The translations under genes were made by a program, and so were the position numbers. Positions 34,395 through 43,454 of a stretch of 64,000 nucleotides of DNA are shown one piece after another. Each line of letters begins with the position of its first letter. The first letter of the stretch is position 1. Below the pieces are notes generated by a model. It made no database searches. It was not told the origin of the DNA and saw only the letters and a program-made list of their open reading frames with translations. The stretch is from Flagellimonas oceanensis (lineage in GTDB: Bacteria > Bacteroidota > Bacteroidia > Flavobacteriales > Flavobacteriaceae): positions 124,001 to 188,000 of the forward strand of contig NZ_RZNA01000003.1 in NCBI RefSeq assembly GCF_003992595.1, read 5' to 3'.

Positions 34395-35840
34395 ATGGCT
34401 TATACAGAGGAAGAATTAAAAAAAGAACTGGAGACCAAAGAGTACGAGTACGGTTTCTACACGGATATTGAATCGGACACCCTTCCGAAAGGGTTGAACG
34501 AGGAAATCGTGATTGCCATCTCCAAAAAGAAGGAAGAACCCGATTGGATGACGGAGTGGCGATTGGAGGCTTTTCGTGCCTGGCAGGAGATGGAAGAGCC
34601 CGAGTGGGCGAACGTTACCTACAAAAAGCCGGACTTCCAAGACATTTCCTATTACTCGGCTCCCAACAAAAAACCCAAATACAATAGTTTGGACGAGGTG
34701 GATCCAGAATTATTGGAAACCTTCAAAAAGTTGGGAATCTCCGTGGACGAGCAGAAAAAGTTGGCAGGAGTTGCGGTGGATATTGTAATGGATTCCGTTT
34801 CCGTGGCCACCACCTTTAAAAAGACATTGGCCGAAAAAGGCATTATTTTCTGTTCTATTTCCGAAGCTATTCAGGAACATCCGGAACTGGTAAAGAAATA
34901 TCTCGGGACCGTAGTGCCCAAAAAAGATAATTTCTACGCGGCATTGAATTCAGCGGTGTTTTCCGATGGATCTTTCTGCTACATCCCAAAGGGTGTTAGG
35001 TGTCCCATGGAACTTTCCACCTATTTCCGAATCAACCAAGCGGGAACCGGACAGTTCGAAAGAACCTTGGTGGTGGCCGAAGAGGGCAGTTATGTGAGTT
35101 ATTTGGAAGGGTGTACCGCGCCCATGCGAGACGAAAACCAGTTGCACGCGGCAGTTGTGGAATTGATTGCTTTGGACGATGCTGAAATCAAATACTCCAC
35201 CGTTCAGAACTGGTACCCCGGTAACGATCAAGGAAAAGGAGGTGTTTTCAACTTTGTGACCAAGCGTGGACTTTGCGAAAAGAATGCTAAAATCTCTTGG
35301 ACACAAGTGGAAACAGGTTCCGCTGTGACATGGAAATATCCGTCCTGTATTTTGAAAGGTGACCATTCCATTGGAGAGTTTTATTCCATTGCAGTTACCA
35401 ATAATTTCCAGCAAGCGGATACGGGGACCAAAATGGTTCATTTGGGCAAGAATACCAAGAGTACGATCATTTCCAAAGGGATTTCTGCAGGTCAGTCACA
35501 AAACAGCTACCGTGGATTGGTGCAAGTAAACAGTCGTGCTGAAAATGCAAGGAATTTCTCCCAATGTGATTCCCTATTGATGGGCAACCGTTGCGGAGCG
35601 CATACGTTCCCTTACATCGAGGCCAAGAACAAGACTGCACAGATAGAGCACGAGGCCACGACCAGTAAAATTGGCGAGGACCAGATTTTCTATTGTAATC
35701 AAAGGGGAATCGATACCGAAAAGGCCATTGCCCTGATCGTAAATGGATTTAGCAAGGAAGTGTTGAACAAGCTACCAATGGAATTTGCCGTAGAGGCTCA
35801 AAAACTATTGGAAATCAGTTTGGAAGGCTCCGTAGGATAA
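34395..35840 (+). CDS. sufB: Fe-S cluster assembly protein SufB
   Basis: 481 residues, the scaffold subunit of SufBC2D. Characteristic sequences: [59 protein letters not shown] and [19 protein letters not shown] with the key C-terminal Cys, then [20 protein letters not shown]. Normal length. It assembles clusters on the scaffold with sulfur from SufS/SufE. Confidence 0.97.
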   Translation: MAYTEEELKKELETKEYEYGFYTDIESDTLPKGLNEEIVIAISKKKEEPDWMTEWRLEAFRAWQEMEEPEWANVTYKKPDFQDISYYSAPNKKPKYNSLDEVDPELLETFKKLGISVDEQKKLAGVAVDIVMDSVSVATTFKKTLAEKGIIFCSISEAIQEHPELVKKYLGTVVPKKDNFYAALNSAVFSDGSFCYIPKGVRCPMELSTYFRINQAGTGQFERTLVVAEEGSYVSYLEGCTAPMRDENQLHAAVVELIALDDAEIKYSTVQNWYPGNDQGKGGVFNFVTKRGLCEKNAKISWTQVETGSAVTWKYPSCILKGDHSIGEFYSIAVTNNFQQADTGTKMVHLGKNTKSTIISKGISAGQSQNSYRGLVQVNSRAENARNFSQCDSLLMGNRCGAHTFPYIEAKNKTAQIEHEATTSKIGEDQIFYCNQRGIDTEKAIALIVNGFSKEVLNKLPMEFAVEAQKLLEISLEGSVG

Positions 35841-35878
35841 TAAATACCATCATAAAATAATATTTGAAGAACAACAGC

Positions 35879-36631
35879 ATGCTAGAAATCAAAAATTTAC
35901 ACGCAAGCGTAGACGATAAAGAAATCCTTAAGGGAATCGACCTAAAGGTGAATGCAGGAGAGGTACATGCCATTATGGGTCCTAACGGTTCCGGCAAAAG
36001 TACCTTGGCCGAGGTAATCGCTGGTCAGGAGGAGTTTGAGGTAGGAGAAGGAAACATTCTTTTGGAAGGAGAGGATTTGGAAGAACTTTCCCCTGAGGAA
36101 AGGGCCCACAAAGGAGTGTTCTTGTCGTTCCAGTACCCAGTGGAGATTCCAGGGGTGTCGGTGACCAACTTCATGAAAACCGCTATCAATGAATCCAGAA
36201 AAGCACAAGGTTTGGAGGATATGCCCGCCAACGAAATGCTCAAAAAGATTCGTGAGAAATCAGAAATGCTTGAAATCGATAGAAAGTTTTTGTCACGTTC
36301 CTTGAACGAAGGGTTCTCCGGAGGCGAAAAGAAACGCAACGAAATCTTTCAAATGGCAATGATGGAGCCCAAATTGGCCATTTTGGACGAGACGGATTCC
36401 GGATTGGATATCGATGCCCTGCGTATTGTGGCCAATGGTGTGAACAAATTGCGCAGCAAGGACAACGCCATTATCGTGATCACACACTACCAACGATTGT
36501 TGGAGTATATCGTACCCGATTTTGTACACGTGTTGTACAACGGGAAAATCGTAAAATCCGGAACCAAGGAATTGGCCTTGGAGTTGGAAGAAAAAGGTTA
36601 CGATTGGTTAAAGGAAGAAGCTGCGGTATAA
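35879..36631 (+). CDS. sufC: Fe-S cluster assembly ATPase SufC
   Basis: 250 residues from ATG 35879 (MLEIKNLHASV); a TTG at 35864 was rejected. ABC-type ATPase: Walker A GPNGSGKSTLAE, the Q loop in FLSFQYPVEIPG, signature NEGFSGGEKKRNEI, Walker B LAILDETDSGLDID and switch His in VITHYQR. It energises the SufBD scaffold. It lies 38 nt after sufB. Confidence 0.97.
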   Translation: MLEIKNLHASVDDKEILKGIDLKVNAGEVHAIMGPNGSGKSTLAEVIAGQEEFEVGEGNILLEGEDLEELSPEERAHKGVFLSFQYPVEIPGVSVTNFMKTAINESRKAQGLEDMPANEMLKKIREKSEMLEIDRKFLSRSLNEGFSGGEKKRNEIFQMAMMEPKLAILDETDSGLDIDALRIVANGVNKLRSKDNAIIVITHYQRLLEYIVPDFVHVLYNGKIVKSGTKELALELEEKGYDWLKEEAAV

Positions 36632-36705
36632 ATAGATGTAAGACTTCAGGGATTGGATTTCAGAAAACCTATTGCTGAAAGCTGATGACTGAAAACTGAA
36701 AAAAT

Positions 36706-38022
36706 ATGGATTTAAAGGAAAAATTAGTCTCCTCTTTTATGGCTTTTGAAGATGGCTTGGATTTAGATCATCCAGTACATGAGGAAAGATCCAATGCCAT
36801 GAAGAACTTTGAGACCAAAGGCTTCCCAACAAAAAAGGATGAAGCTTGGAAATACACCTCTTTGAGAGGCTTGCAGAAAGTTGATTTCAGCATTTTTCCA
36901 AAGCATGAGACCACGTTGGAATATAAAGACGTGAAGAAGTATTTTCTTCATGAAATAGACACTTACAAAATTGTTTTCGTTGATGGGGTGTACAGTTCAT
37001 ACCTGTCCGAAACCACACACGATGGCGTTGATATTTGTTTGATGAGCTCTGCGTTCAGCAAGCCAATGTTCCAACAGGTAATCGAAGTGTATTTCAACAA
37101 GGCGGCCTCCAAAGATGAGTCATTGACCTCACTGAATACAGCTTTCAGTAAAGAAGGGGCCTATATCTATATCCCAAAGAACAAAATGCCCAAAAAACCT
37201 ATCCAGATCTTGCATTTGGCCACAGGTAATGAGGCGGCCCTGATGTTGCAGCCCCGTAACTTGATTGTTGCCGAGGACAACGCTGAGGTTCAGATCATAG
37301 AGCGCCACCAGAGTTTGACGGGCAACGAAGTGTTCACGAACTCCGTAACGGAGATTTTTGCTGGAAAGGATGCCATTGTGGACTACTACAAAGTACAGAA
37401 CGATGAGCCGACCGCTTCATTGGTGGATAACACTTACATCTCGCAAAAGAGAAGTAGTGTGGTAAGGGTGCATACCTTCTCTTTGGGAGGGAAACTCATC
37501 CGTAACAACCTGAATTTCTATCAGAACGGGGAGCGTATCGACTCCACTTTGAAAGGGGTTACGATTTTAGGCGACAAACAGCACGTGGACCATCATACTT
37601 TGGTACACCATGCACAGCCCAATTGTGAGAGCCATCAGGATTACAAAGGTATTTTCGGTGACAGTTCCACAGGAGTGTTCAATGGGAAGATCATTGTGGA
37701 CAAGATTGCCCAGAAAACGGATGCCTTTCAGCAGAACAACAATATTCTGTTGAGCGATAGATCGACCATCAACTCAAAACCACAGTTGGAGATTTTTGCC
37801 GATGACGTAAAATGTTCGCACGGATGCACCATTGGCCAGTTGGACGAAGAAGCGATGTTCTATCTGAGATCAAGGGGGATTCCAAAGAAAGAGGCCAAAG
37901 CTTTGTTGATGTACGCATTCGCCAATAATGTATTGGAGAGCGTTCGCATTCCAGAGCTTAAGGCACGGATCAATAAAATCATTGCCGACAAATTGGGCGT
38001 GCGTATGGGGTTTGACTTATAA
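36706..38022 (+). CDS. sufD: Fe-S cluster assembly protein SufD
   Basis: 438 residues, the partner of SufB. N-terminal FPTKKDEAWKYTSLRGL and C-terminal SQPQLEIFADDVKCSHG-type block (QLEIFADDVKCSHGCTIGQ) and FYLRSRGIPKKEAKALLMYA are diagnostic. The 74-nt gap before it contains a degenerate CTGAAA-rich repeat and no terminator, so it stays within the SUF transcript. Confidence 0.96.
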   Translation: MDLKEKLVSSFMAFEDGLDLDHPVHEERSNAMKNFETKGFPTKKDEAWKYTSLRGLQKVDFSIFPKHETTLEYKDVKKYFLHEIDTYKIVFVDGVYSSYLSETTHDGVDICLMSSAFSKPMFQQVIEVYFNKAASKDESLTSLNTAFSKEGAYIYIPKNKMPKKPIQILHLATGNEAALMLQPRNLIVAEDNAEVQIIERHQSLTGNEVFTNSVTEIFAGKDAIVDYYKVQNDEPTASLVDNTYISQKRSSVVRVHTFSLGGKLIRNNLNFYQNGERIDSTLKGVTILGDKQHVDHHTLVHHAQPNCESHQDYKGIFGDSSTGVFNGKIIVDKIAQKTDAFQQNNNILLSDRSTINSKPQLEIFADDVKCSHGCTIGQLDEEAMFYLRSRGIPKKEAKALLMYAFANNVLESVRIPELKARINKIIADKLGVRMGFDL

Positions 38023-38048
38023 TCCAATCTTTCCCACAAATTCAGATA

Positions 38049-39275
38049 ATGATAGAGACCACTTTGGACATACAGGCCATTAGAAAGGACTTTCCCATCC
38101 TCCAAAGAGAGGTCAATGGACAGCCTTTGGTGTATTTGGACAATGCAGCCACCTCGCAGACGCCACAGCAGGTAATAGATACCATTGTCGATTACTATCA
38201 AGGTTATAATGCCAATATCCATCGTGGAGTGCATACCTTGTCACAAGAAGCGACCGATGCCTATGAAGTGGCACGCCAAAAAATCCAAAAACACTTTAAC
38301 ATTGTCCATTCCCATGAAGTGATCTTTACTTCGGGGACAACGCAAAGCATCAATTTGGTGGCAACAGGTTTCACTTCCTTTTTAAAGGAGGGTGATGAGA
38401 TTTTGGTATCGGCAATGGAACACCATTCCAATATTGTGCCTTGGCAAATGTTATGCGAGCGAACAGGAGCGGTTCTCAAAGTGATTCCAATGAATCTGGA
38501 AGGGGAATTGGTCATGGAGGAATACCAAAGCCTATTATCGGAAAGGACCAAGTTGGTATTCTGTAACCATGTGTCCAATGCGTTGGGAACCATAAACCCC
38601 ATAGAAGAAATCATTGAAGCGGCACATAAAGTTGGAGCGGCCGTATTGATAGATGGGGCGCAGGCTGCGGCACACATCAAAGCTGATTTACAAGCCTTGG
38701 ATGTGGACTTTTATACCGTTTCCGCCCATAAAGTGTGCGGACCAACGGGGGTTGGAATGCTTTATGGCAAAGAGGAATGGCTCAAGAAATTGCCTCCTTA
38801 CCAAGGAGGAGGGGAAATGATCGCCGAGGTAACTTTTGAAAAGACCACTTATGCCGATCTGCCCCATAAGTTTGAAGCTGGAACGCCCAACATCTGTGGA
38901 GGCATTGCCTTTGGAGCCGCATTGGATTATATGAACAGCATAGGTTTTGATGCCATTGCCCAGTACGAAGATGAGCTGATGCAATATGCCACAGAGCAAT
39001 TGCTTGCCATTGACGGTTTGAAAATCTACGGAACCGCAGCGCATAAAACTTCGGTAATATCCTTTAATATTGAGGGCGTGCATCCCTATGATATCGGAAC
39101 CATTGTCGACAAATTGGGTATTGCCGTTAGAACTGGTCATCATTGTGCGCAGCCGATTATGGATTTTTATCAGATCCCTGGAACGGTAAGGGCCAGTTTT
39201 AGCTTTTACAACACCAAAGAGGAAGTGGATAAACTGGTGGAAGGTGTTGTACGTGCAAGGAATATGTTGCTATAG
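38049..39275 (+). CDS. sufS: cysteine desulfurase SufS
   Basis: A 408-residue group II PLP cysteine desulfurase that takes sulfur from L-cysteine as a persulfide. PLP Lys lies in TVSAHKVCGPTGVGMLYG and the catalytic Cys in RTGHHCAQPIMDF near residue 362. N-terminal YLDNAATSQTPQQVID and NIHRGVHTLSQEAT are standard. It lies 26 nt after sufD. Confidence 0.97.
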   Translation: MIETTLDIQAIRKDFPILQREVNGQPLVYLDNAATSQTPQQVIDTIVDYYQGYNANIHRGVHTLSQEATDAYEVARQKIQKHFNIVHSHEVIFTSGTTQSINLVATGFTSFLKEGDEILVSAMEHHSNIVPWQMLCERTGAVLKVIPMNLEGELVMEEYQSLLSERTKLVFCNHVSNALGTINPIEEIIEAAHKVGAAVLIDGAQAAAHIKADLQALDVDFYTVSAHKVCGPTGVGMLYGKEEWLKKLPPYQGGGEMIAEVTFEKTTYADLPHKFEAGTPNICGGIAFGAALDYMNSIGFDAIAQYEDELMQYATEQLLAIDGLKIYGTAAHKTSVISFNIEGVHPYDIGTIVDKLGIAVRTGHHCAQPIMDFYQIPGTVRASFSFYNTKEEVDKLVEGVVRARNMLL

Positions 39276-39302
39276 CCAGACCGTTATCATTATCATAAAG
39301 AC

Positions 39303-39333
39303 TTGAATGGCAACCCTCCGAGTTGTACTTTTG
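39303..39333 (+). promoter_or_regulatory. internal promoter upstream of sufE
   Basis: TTG (39303-39305), 20 nt, TACTTTTG (39326-39333): a full -33/-7 match within the SUF operon, 14 nt before the sufE ATG. It would allow sufE and downstream genes to be made independently of sufBCDS. Confidence 0.65.
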
Positions 39334-39347
39334 AATAAAACCATCGC

Positions 39348-39770
39348 ATGACCATAAAAGAGATACAAGAAGAGATAATTGATGAGTTTTCCATGTTCGA
39401 CGACTGGATGCAGCGTTACGAATACATGATTGAACTCGGAAAATCACTTCCATTGATAGCCGAACAGTACAAAACCGATGACAACCTGATCAAAGGATGC
39501 CAGAGCAAGGTGTGGGTACATGCCGAACTCGATGGTGACAAATTGGTGTTTACCGCTGATAGTGATGCCATCATCACGAAAGGAATCATTGCCATTTTGG
39601 TCAGGGCGTTCAGCAATCAAAAACCACAGGATATTATTGATGCCGATGTGGAATTCATTGATGAAATCGGTCTTAAAGAGCATTTGTCGCCAACGCGGGC
39701 AAATGGATTGGTAAGTATGATCAAGCAATTGAAATTGTATGCGGTTGCCTATCAAACACAGTTAAAATAA
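39348..39770 (+). CDS. sufE: cysteine desulfuration protein SufE
   Basis: 140 residues. The sulfur-accepting Cys is in DNLIKGCQSKVWVHAEL near residue 51. FDDWMQRYEYMIELGKSLP and TRANGLVSMIKQLKLYA are family blocks. It accepts persulfide sulfur from SufS and passes it to SufB. It lies 72 nt after sufS and 6 nt before the DUF59 gene. Confidence 0.95.
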   Translation: MTIKEIQEEIIDEFSMFDDWMQRYEYMIELGKSLPLIAEQYKTDDNLIKGCQSKVWVHAELDGDKLVFTADSDAIITKGIIAILVRAFSNQKPQDIIDADVEFIDEIGLKEHLSPTRANGLVSMIKQLKLYAVAYQTQLK

Positions 39771-39776
39771 CACAGA

Positions 39777-40106
39777 ATGAGCGAAGAAACTACCATAGAT
39801 ACACAAGAACTCGGTGAGAAAATCGTAAAGGTGCTCAAAACCATTTATGATCCGGAAATCCCTGTGGACATATATGAGTTGGGTTTGATCTACGATGTAT
39901 TTGTGAACGAGGAATACGAAGTAAAGATTTTGATGACCTTAACATCGCCCAATTGCCCTGTTGCGGAAACCTTGCCCGTGGAGGTAGAGGAGAAGGTTAA
40001 GTCCATTGATGTTTTGAAGGACGTTGAGGTGGAAATCACTTTCGATCCACCCTGGACCCAAGAACTTATGAGCGAGGAAGCGAAACTGGAACTTGGACTC
40101 TTGTAA
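39777..40106 (+). CDS. sufT: SUF system DUF59 (MIP18-type) protein
   Basis: 109 residues. IYDPEIPVDIYELGLIYDVF and LTSPNCPVAETLPVEVEEKV with the conserved Cys, then DPPWTQELMSEEAKLELGL, are typical of SufT/PaaD-like DUF59 proteins that help mature Fe-S clusters on targets. It lies 6 nt after sufE. The symbol follows common annotation; the exact biochemical step is not settled. Confidence 0.88.
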   Translation: MSEETTIDTQELGEKIVKVLKTIYDPEIPVDIYELGLIYDVFVNEEYEVKILMTLTSPNCPVAETLPVEVEEKVKSIDVLKDVEVEITFDPPWTQELMSEEAKLELGLL

Positions 40107-40126
40107 AGTACCCCGATAAACACAAA

Positions 40127-40360
40127 ATGACCACAAGACAAATCGATAGAATCATTGAGATGGCTTGGGAGGACAGAACCCCGTTCGAGGCCATTGAATA
40201 CCAGTTTGGCCTCAAGGAGAATGATGTTAGGGAGGTAATGCGAAATAATCTCAAGCGTTCCTCTTTTGAGTTGTGGAGGAAACGGGTAAAGGGGAGGAGG
40301 ACCAAACACCAGAAAACTTCTCCTGCTGACAGATTTAAATCGCAGAATCAAAAATTATAG
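40127..40360 (+). CDS. TIGR03643 family protein inside the SUF operon
   Basis: 77 residues. The pattern MTTRQIDRIIEMAWEDRTPF, then FGLKENDVREVMRNNL and SFELWRKRVKGRRTKH matches TIGR03643, a short helix-turn-helix-like basic protein common in marine bacteria and of unknown role. Here it sits between sufT (20-nt gap) and the DUF2480 gene (27-nt gap), so it is transcribed with the Fe-S assembly genes. DNA or RNA binding is suggested by the basic C-terminus only. Confidence 0.85.
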   Translation: MTTRQIDRIIEMAWEDRTPFEAIEYQFGLKENDVREVMRNNLKRSSFELWRKRVKGRRTKHQKTSPADRFKSQNQKL

Positions 40361-40387
40361 TGGATAACCTTCACGGGAAGTACAAAT

Positions 40388-40897
40388 ATGGAAAAGGAAA
40401 TTGTAAATAGAGTAGCCCAAAGCAAGTTGATCACCTTCAACCTGGAGGATTATTATCCAAATGGAGAGCGAAAGTTGCTGGACATCAAGGATTGGTTGTT
40501 CGAAGGCTTTATCCTGCGTGAAAAAGAATTCCGTTCCCATATTGATGAACATGATTGGTCTACCTATCAGGATGCTTATGTGGCGCTTCAATGCTCTTCG
40601 GATGCCATTGTTCCAGGCTGGGCATTTATGCTGATTGCTTCCAAACTTCAACCTTACGCTAAAAAAGTGGTGCAGGGGAGCTTGGAAAACCTCGAAACCG
40701 CGCTTTACCAATCTATTTTGGAAAACTTGGATGTGACACAGTTCACGGATAAGCCTGTAATTATTAAAGGGTGTTCGAACAAACCCGTGCCAGAGAATGC
40801 TTATCTCATGGCAGTGGCCAGAATACAAGAGGTCGCTAAAAGCGTTATGTATGGCGAGGCCTGTTCCTCGGTTCCTCTCTATAAAAAGCGGAAGTAG
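40388..40897 (+). CDS. DUF2480 family protein
   Basis: 169 residues, soluble. VNRVAQSKLITFNLEDYYP, LDIKDWLFEGFILREKEFR and DAIVPGWAFMLIASKLQPYA are typical of DUF2480, found almost only in Bacteroidota and regularly in this position of the SUF operon. VIIKGCSNKPVPENAYL holds a conserved Cys. The role is unknown; an Fe-S link is inferred from conserved neighbourhood. Confidence 0.88.
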   Translation: MEKEIVNRVAQSKLITFNLEDYYPNGERKLLDIKDWLFEGFILREKEFRSHIDEHDWSTYQDAYVALQCSSDAIVPGWAFMLIASKLQPYAKKVVQGSLENLETALYQSILENLDVTQFTDKPVIIKGCSNKPVPENAYLMAVARIQEVAKSVMYGEACSSVPLYKKRK

Positions 40898-40928
40898 CAG
40901 TTATTGATTTTCAAACCGAGACATTTCT

Positions 40929-40936
40929 TATTTTTG
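40929..40936 (+). promoter_or_regulatory. -7 box upstream of the DUF3078 gene
   Basis: TATTTTTG matches TAnnTTTG. A TTG at 40904-40906 lies 22 nt upstream. It is 26 nt before the ATG at 40963, so the last SUF-region gene probably also has its own promoter. Confidence 0.5.
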
Positions 40937-40962
40937 CGGTTCTAAACAGTAAACTCCATACT

Positions 40963-41895
40963 ATGAAAAAATTGCTTTTTGCTATTGCGGGATCCATTTT
41001 CATTTTTTCCGCGACCGCCCAAACAAAGGAAGAACTAAAAGCTGAGATAGGTCCCAAAAAGGATTCTATTGCGGCTATTCAAAAAAGAGTGGACGGCCTG
41101 CAGGCAAAACTGGATGCCTTGCCTGGTTGGAAGATTGGTGCTTTTGGAACCATTGGGGGCAGTATTTCACAGTTCAACAACTGGTTTGCCCAAGGAATTC
41201 CGAACAACTCATCAGGAAATATCGGATTTACCGTCAATGCTTTTGCCAATCTCAAGGAAGAGAAATTCTTTTGGAGAAATGCGGCCAATCTCAACCTGTC
41301 TTGGGTCAAATTGGATGATAAGGATGACCCAACGGATGATGATAGCTTCCGCCAAGCAACGGATGTTTTCAATATATCATCATTATATGGTAGAAAACTG
41401 AGTGAGAAGTTTGCCATTTCCGGTTTGGCGGAATACCGCACCACAATATTGAGCAATTTCAACGACCCGGGCTATCTCGACCTTGGTGTGGGTGCTACAT
41501 GGACCCCGATATCCGATTTGGTGGTGGTCATACACCCGCTCAACTACAATTTTGTGTTCAGTAGTGAGGACACCATTTTTGAATCTTCCATGGGTGCCAA
41601 GATAGTGGCGGACTATACCAAACAAATAGGCGCTGTAAGCTTTAAAAGTAACCTTTCCATGTTCCAGAGTTATGAGAGCAGTGACCTGAGCAATTGGACC
41701 TGGACCAACTCTTTTAGTTATACCTTATGGAAAATGATAGGTGTCGGGTTCGATTTTGGATTGCGAAACAACAAACAGGAGACCTTGAACTACATTGTGA
41801 ACAATGCACCAACTCCAAATCCGGATGCTACTTTCGATACGATTGACAATGAACTACAAACGTACTGGACTTTGGGATTGAGCTATAAGTTTTAA
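40963..41895 (+). CDS. DUF3078 outer-membrane beta-barrel protein
   Basis: 310 residues with a signal peptide (KLLFAIAGSIFIFSATAQ), a short coiled segment (KKDSIAAIQKRVDGLQAKLD) and a barrel-like body with alternating strands (AAGLAEYRTT-type, FKSNLSMFQSYES, GVGFDFGLRNNKQE) ending in an aromatic TLGLSYKF. DUF3078 proteins are Bacteroidota envelope proteins of unknown role. It is last in the SUF cluster and followed by a strong terminator. Confidence 0.88.
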   Translation: MKKLLFAIAGSIFIFSATAQTKEELKAEIGPKKDSIAAIQKRVDGLQAKLDALPGWKIGAFGTIGGSISQFNNWFAQGIPNNSSGNIGFTVNAFANLKEEKFFWRNAANLNLSWVKLDDKDDPTDDDSFRQATDVFNISSLYGRKLSEKFAISGLAEYRTTILSNFNDPGYLDLGVGATWTPISDLVVVIHPLNYNFVFSSEDTIFESSMGAKIVADYTKQIGAVSFKSNLSMFQSYESSDLSNWTWTNSFSYTLWKMIGVGFDFGLRNNKQETLNYIVNNAPTPNPDATFDTIDNELQTYWTLGLSYKF

Positions 41896-41910
41896 GAAGA
41901 GAATTCAACA

Positions 41911-41940
41911 AAAAAAGCCCTCGATAATGAGGGCTTTTTT
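41911..41940 (+). terminator. Rho-independent terminator of the SUF operon
   Basis: AAAAAAGCCCTC / GAGGGCTTTTTT, a perfect 12-bp stem with a 6-nt loop, 15 nt after the DUF3078 stop. The A run on the other arm makes it potentially bidirectional. Confidence 0.95.
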
Positions 41941-42148
41941 GTGGGGTGAAAAATGTTTTTCATGTTTTTAAGACCATGGTCTAAGTAGGTTAAGATCCGT
42001 AAGATCTGCGTTCGACACTAAAATGACTTAAAAACAGTGTGAAAGTAGGTCATCTGTGGTCACTCCCTAAACTTTTGTTGTGAACTGGTCTAAATATGTT
42101 GTGAACGGAACAGGTATTTGCAGTTTATCGAAGAAGTTGGAAAAAGGC

Positions 42149-43363
42149 CTAGTATTCATCCAAATGCTCTGGATACAAAAAGTTGTTGTACGGAAAACGG
42201 GTTACATGGATGTCCCGTACGGCATCGTACACACGCTTTCTGAATTCGTCCATGTTTTCCTTGTTCAAGGCCGAGATAAATAGCACTTTGTCACCAAGTT
42301 TGTTGAAATACGTTTTTTTCCACTCCTCCAAAGTGAAATGCGCTTTTGTGCGCTCTGTGACCAGGTCGTCCTCATCTATGGTTTCCGGAGTGTACCGGTC
42401 TATTTTATTGAAGACCATGATGCAAGGTTTATCCTTGCTTTCGATTTCATCAAGGATTTTATTTACCGAGTCGATATGCTCTTCGAAATTGGGATGCGAA
42501 ATATCCACTACGTGAAGCAATAGATCCGCTTCGCGCACCTCGTCCAGAGTACTTTTAAAACTCTCCACCAGTTGGGTGGGCAGTTTTCTGATGAACCCTA
42601 CCGTGTCACTCAACAAAAAAGGAAGGTTGCCCAAGACCACTTTTCTTACCGTGGTGTCCAAAGTGGCAAATAGCTTGTTCTCCGCGAATACATCACTCTT
42701 GCTGATCACGTTCATCAAAGTGGATTTCCCTACATTGGTGTACCCAACCAAAGCTACACGGACCAAAGAGCCGCGATTACCTCGTTGGGTTTCCATTTGA
42801 CGGTCTATTTTGGCAAGTTTCTTTTTGAGCAAAGCAATTCGGTCACGAACAATACGTCTATCCGTTTCAATTTCGGTTTCACCGGGACCACGCATTCCAA
42901 TACCCCCTCGCTGCCTTTCCAAGTGGGTCCACAGACCGGTCAATCTGGGCAATAGGTATTCGTATTGGGCCAGTTCCACCTGTGTTCGTGCATAACTCGT
43001 CTTTGCCCTTTGGGCAAATATGTCCAGAATAAGGCTGGTCCTGTCCAGAACTTTGCAACGCAACAGCTTTTCGATATTGTTTTGCTGTGCCGGGGAGAGT
43101 TCATCATCAAAAATAACGGAGCCGATATCGTTCTCCTTCACATATTTGCGCACCTCTTCCATTTTCCCACTACCGATATAGGTTTTGGGATTGGGCACAT
43201 CTATCCGTTGGACAAATCTTTCTTCAACTTCGCCACCGGCAGTGTATGTCAAAAATTCAAGCTCATCCAAGTACTCCGTTACCTTGTCCTCGTTCTGGTA
43301 TTGGTTCATTACACCAATGAGTACCGCCTTTTCATATTCTATTGACTTCTTTTCTAGCATCAA
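42149..43363 (-). CDS. hflX: GTPase HflX
   Basis: A 404-residue ribosome-associated GTPase that rescues or splits stalled ribosomes. The N-terminal HflX domain (FDDELSPAQQNNIEKLL) and the GGIGMRGPGETEIETDRR segment precede the G domain: G1 GYTNVGKSTLMN, G2 region FATLDTTVRKV, G3 SDTVGFIRKLP and G4 VFNKIDRY. The C-terminal part ends near PYNNFLYPEHLD. ATG 43360 is an equivalent start. Confidence 0.95.
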   Translation of the reverse strand: MMLEKKSIEYEKAVLIGVMNQYQNEDKVTEYLDELEFLTYTAGGEVEERFVQRIDVPNPKTYIGSGKMEEVRKYVKENDIGSVIFDDELSPAQQNNIEKLLRCKVLDRTSLILDIFAQRAKTSYARTQVELAQYEYLLPRLTGLWTHLERQRGGIGMRGPGETEIETDRRIVRDRIALLKKKLAKIDRQMETQRGNRGSLVRVALVGYTNVGKSTLMNVISKSDVFAENKLFATLDTTVRKVVLGNLPFLLSDTVGFIRKLPTQLVESFKSTLDEVREADLLLHVVDISHPNFEEHIDSVNKILDEIESKDKPCIMVFNKIDRYTPETIDEDDLVTERTKAHFTLEEWKKTYFNKLGDKVLFISALNKENMDEFRKRVYDAVRDIHVTRFPYNNFLYPEHLDEY

Positions 43364-43377
43364 ACAGTTTTAAAGTA

Positions 43378-43385
43378 CAAATCTA
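43378..43385 (-). promoter_or_regulatory. -7 box of hflX
   Basis: On the minus strand TAGATTTG matches TAnnTTTG, 14 nt before the hflX ATG. No TTG at good spacing was found for the -33 element. Confidence 0.5.
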
Positions 43386-43454
43386 CGCAATGTTTTGGAA
43401 GCTCTTTTTGTACTTTGCCATTTCTATTGACGCAAAAGAAAAAACCTTAGCACT

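Noticed and set aside
36632..36705. CTGAAA-rich tandem repeat between sufC and sufD as a regulatory element
   Set aside because: The copies are short and degenerate, with no hairpin or promoter; similar low-complexity stretches are common between flavobacterial genes.
41971..41982. 12-bp palindrome AGACCATGGTCT after the SUF terminator as an operator
   Set aside because: It is isolated, with no promoter element or start codon nearby on either strand; kept only as a curiosity.
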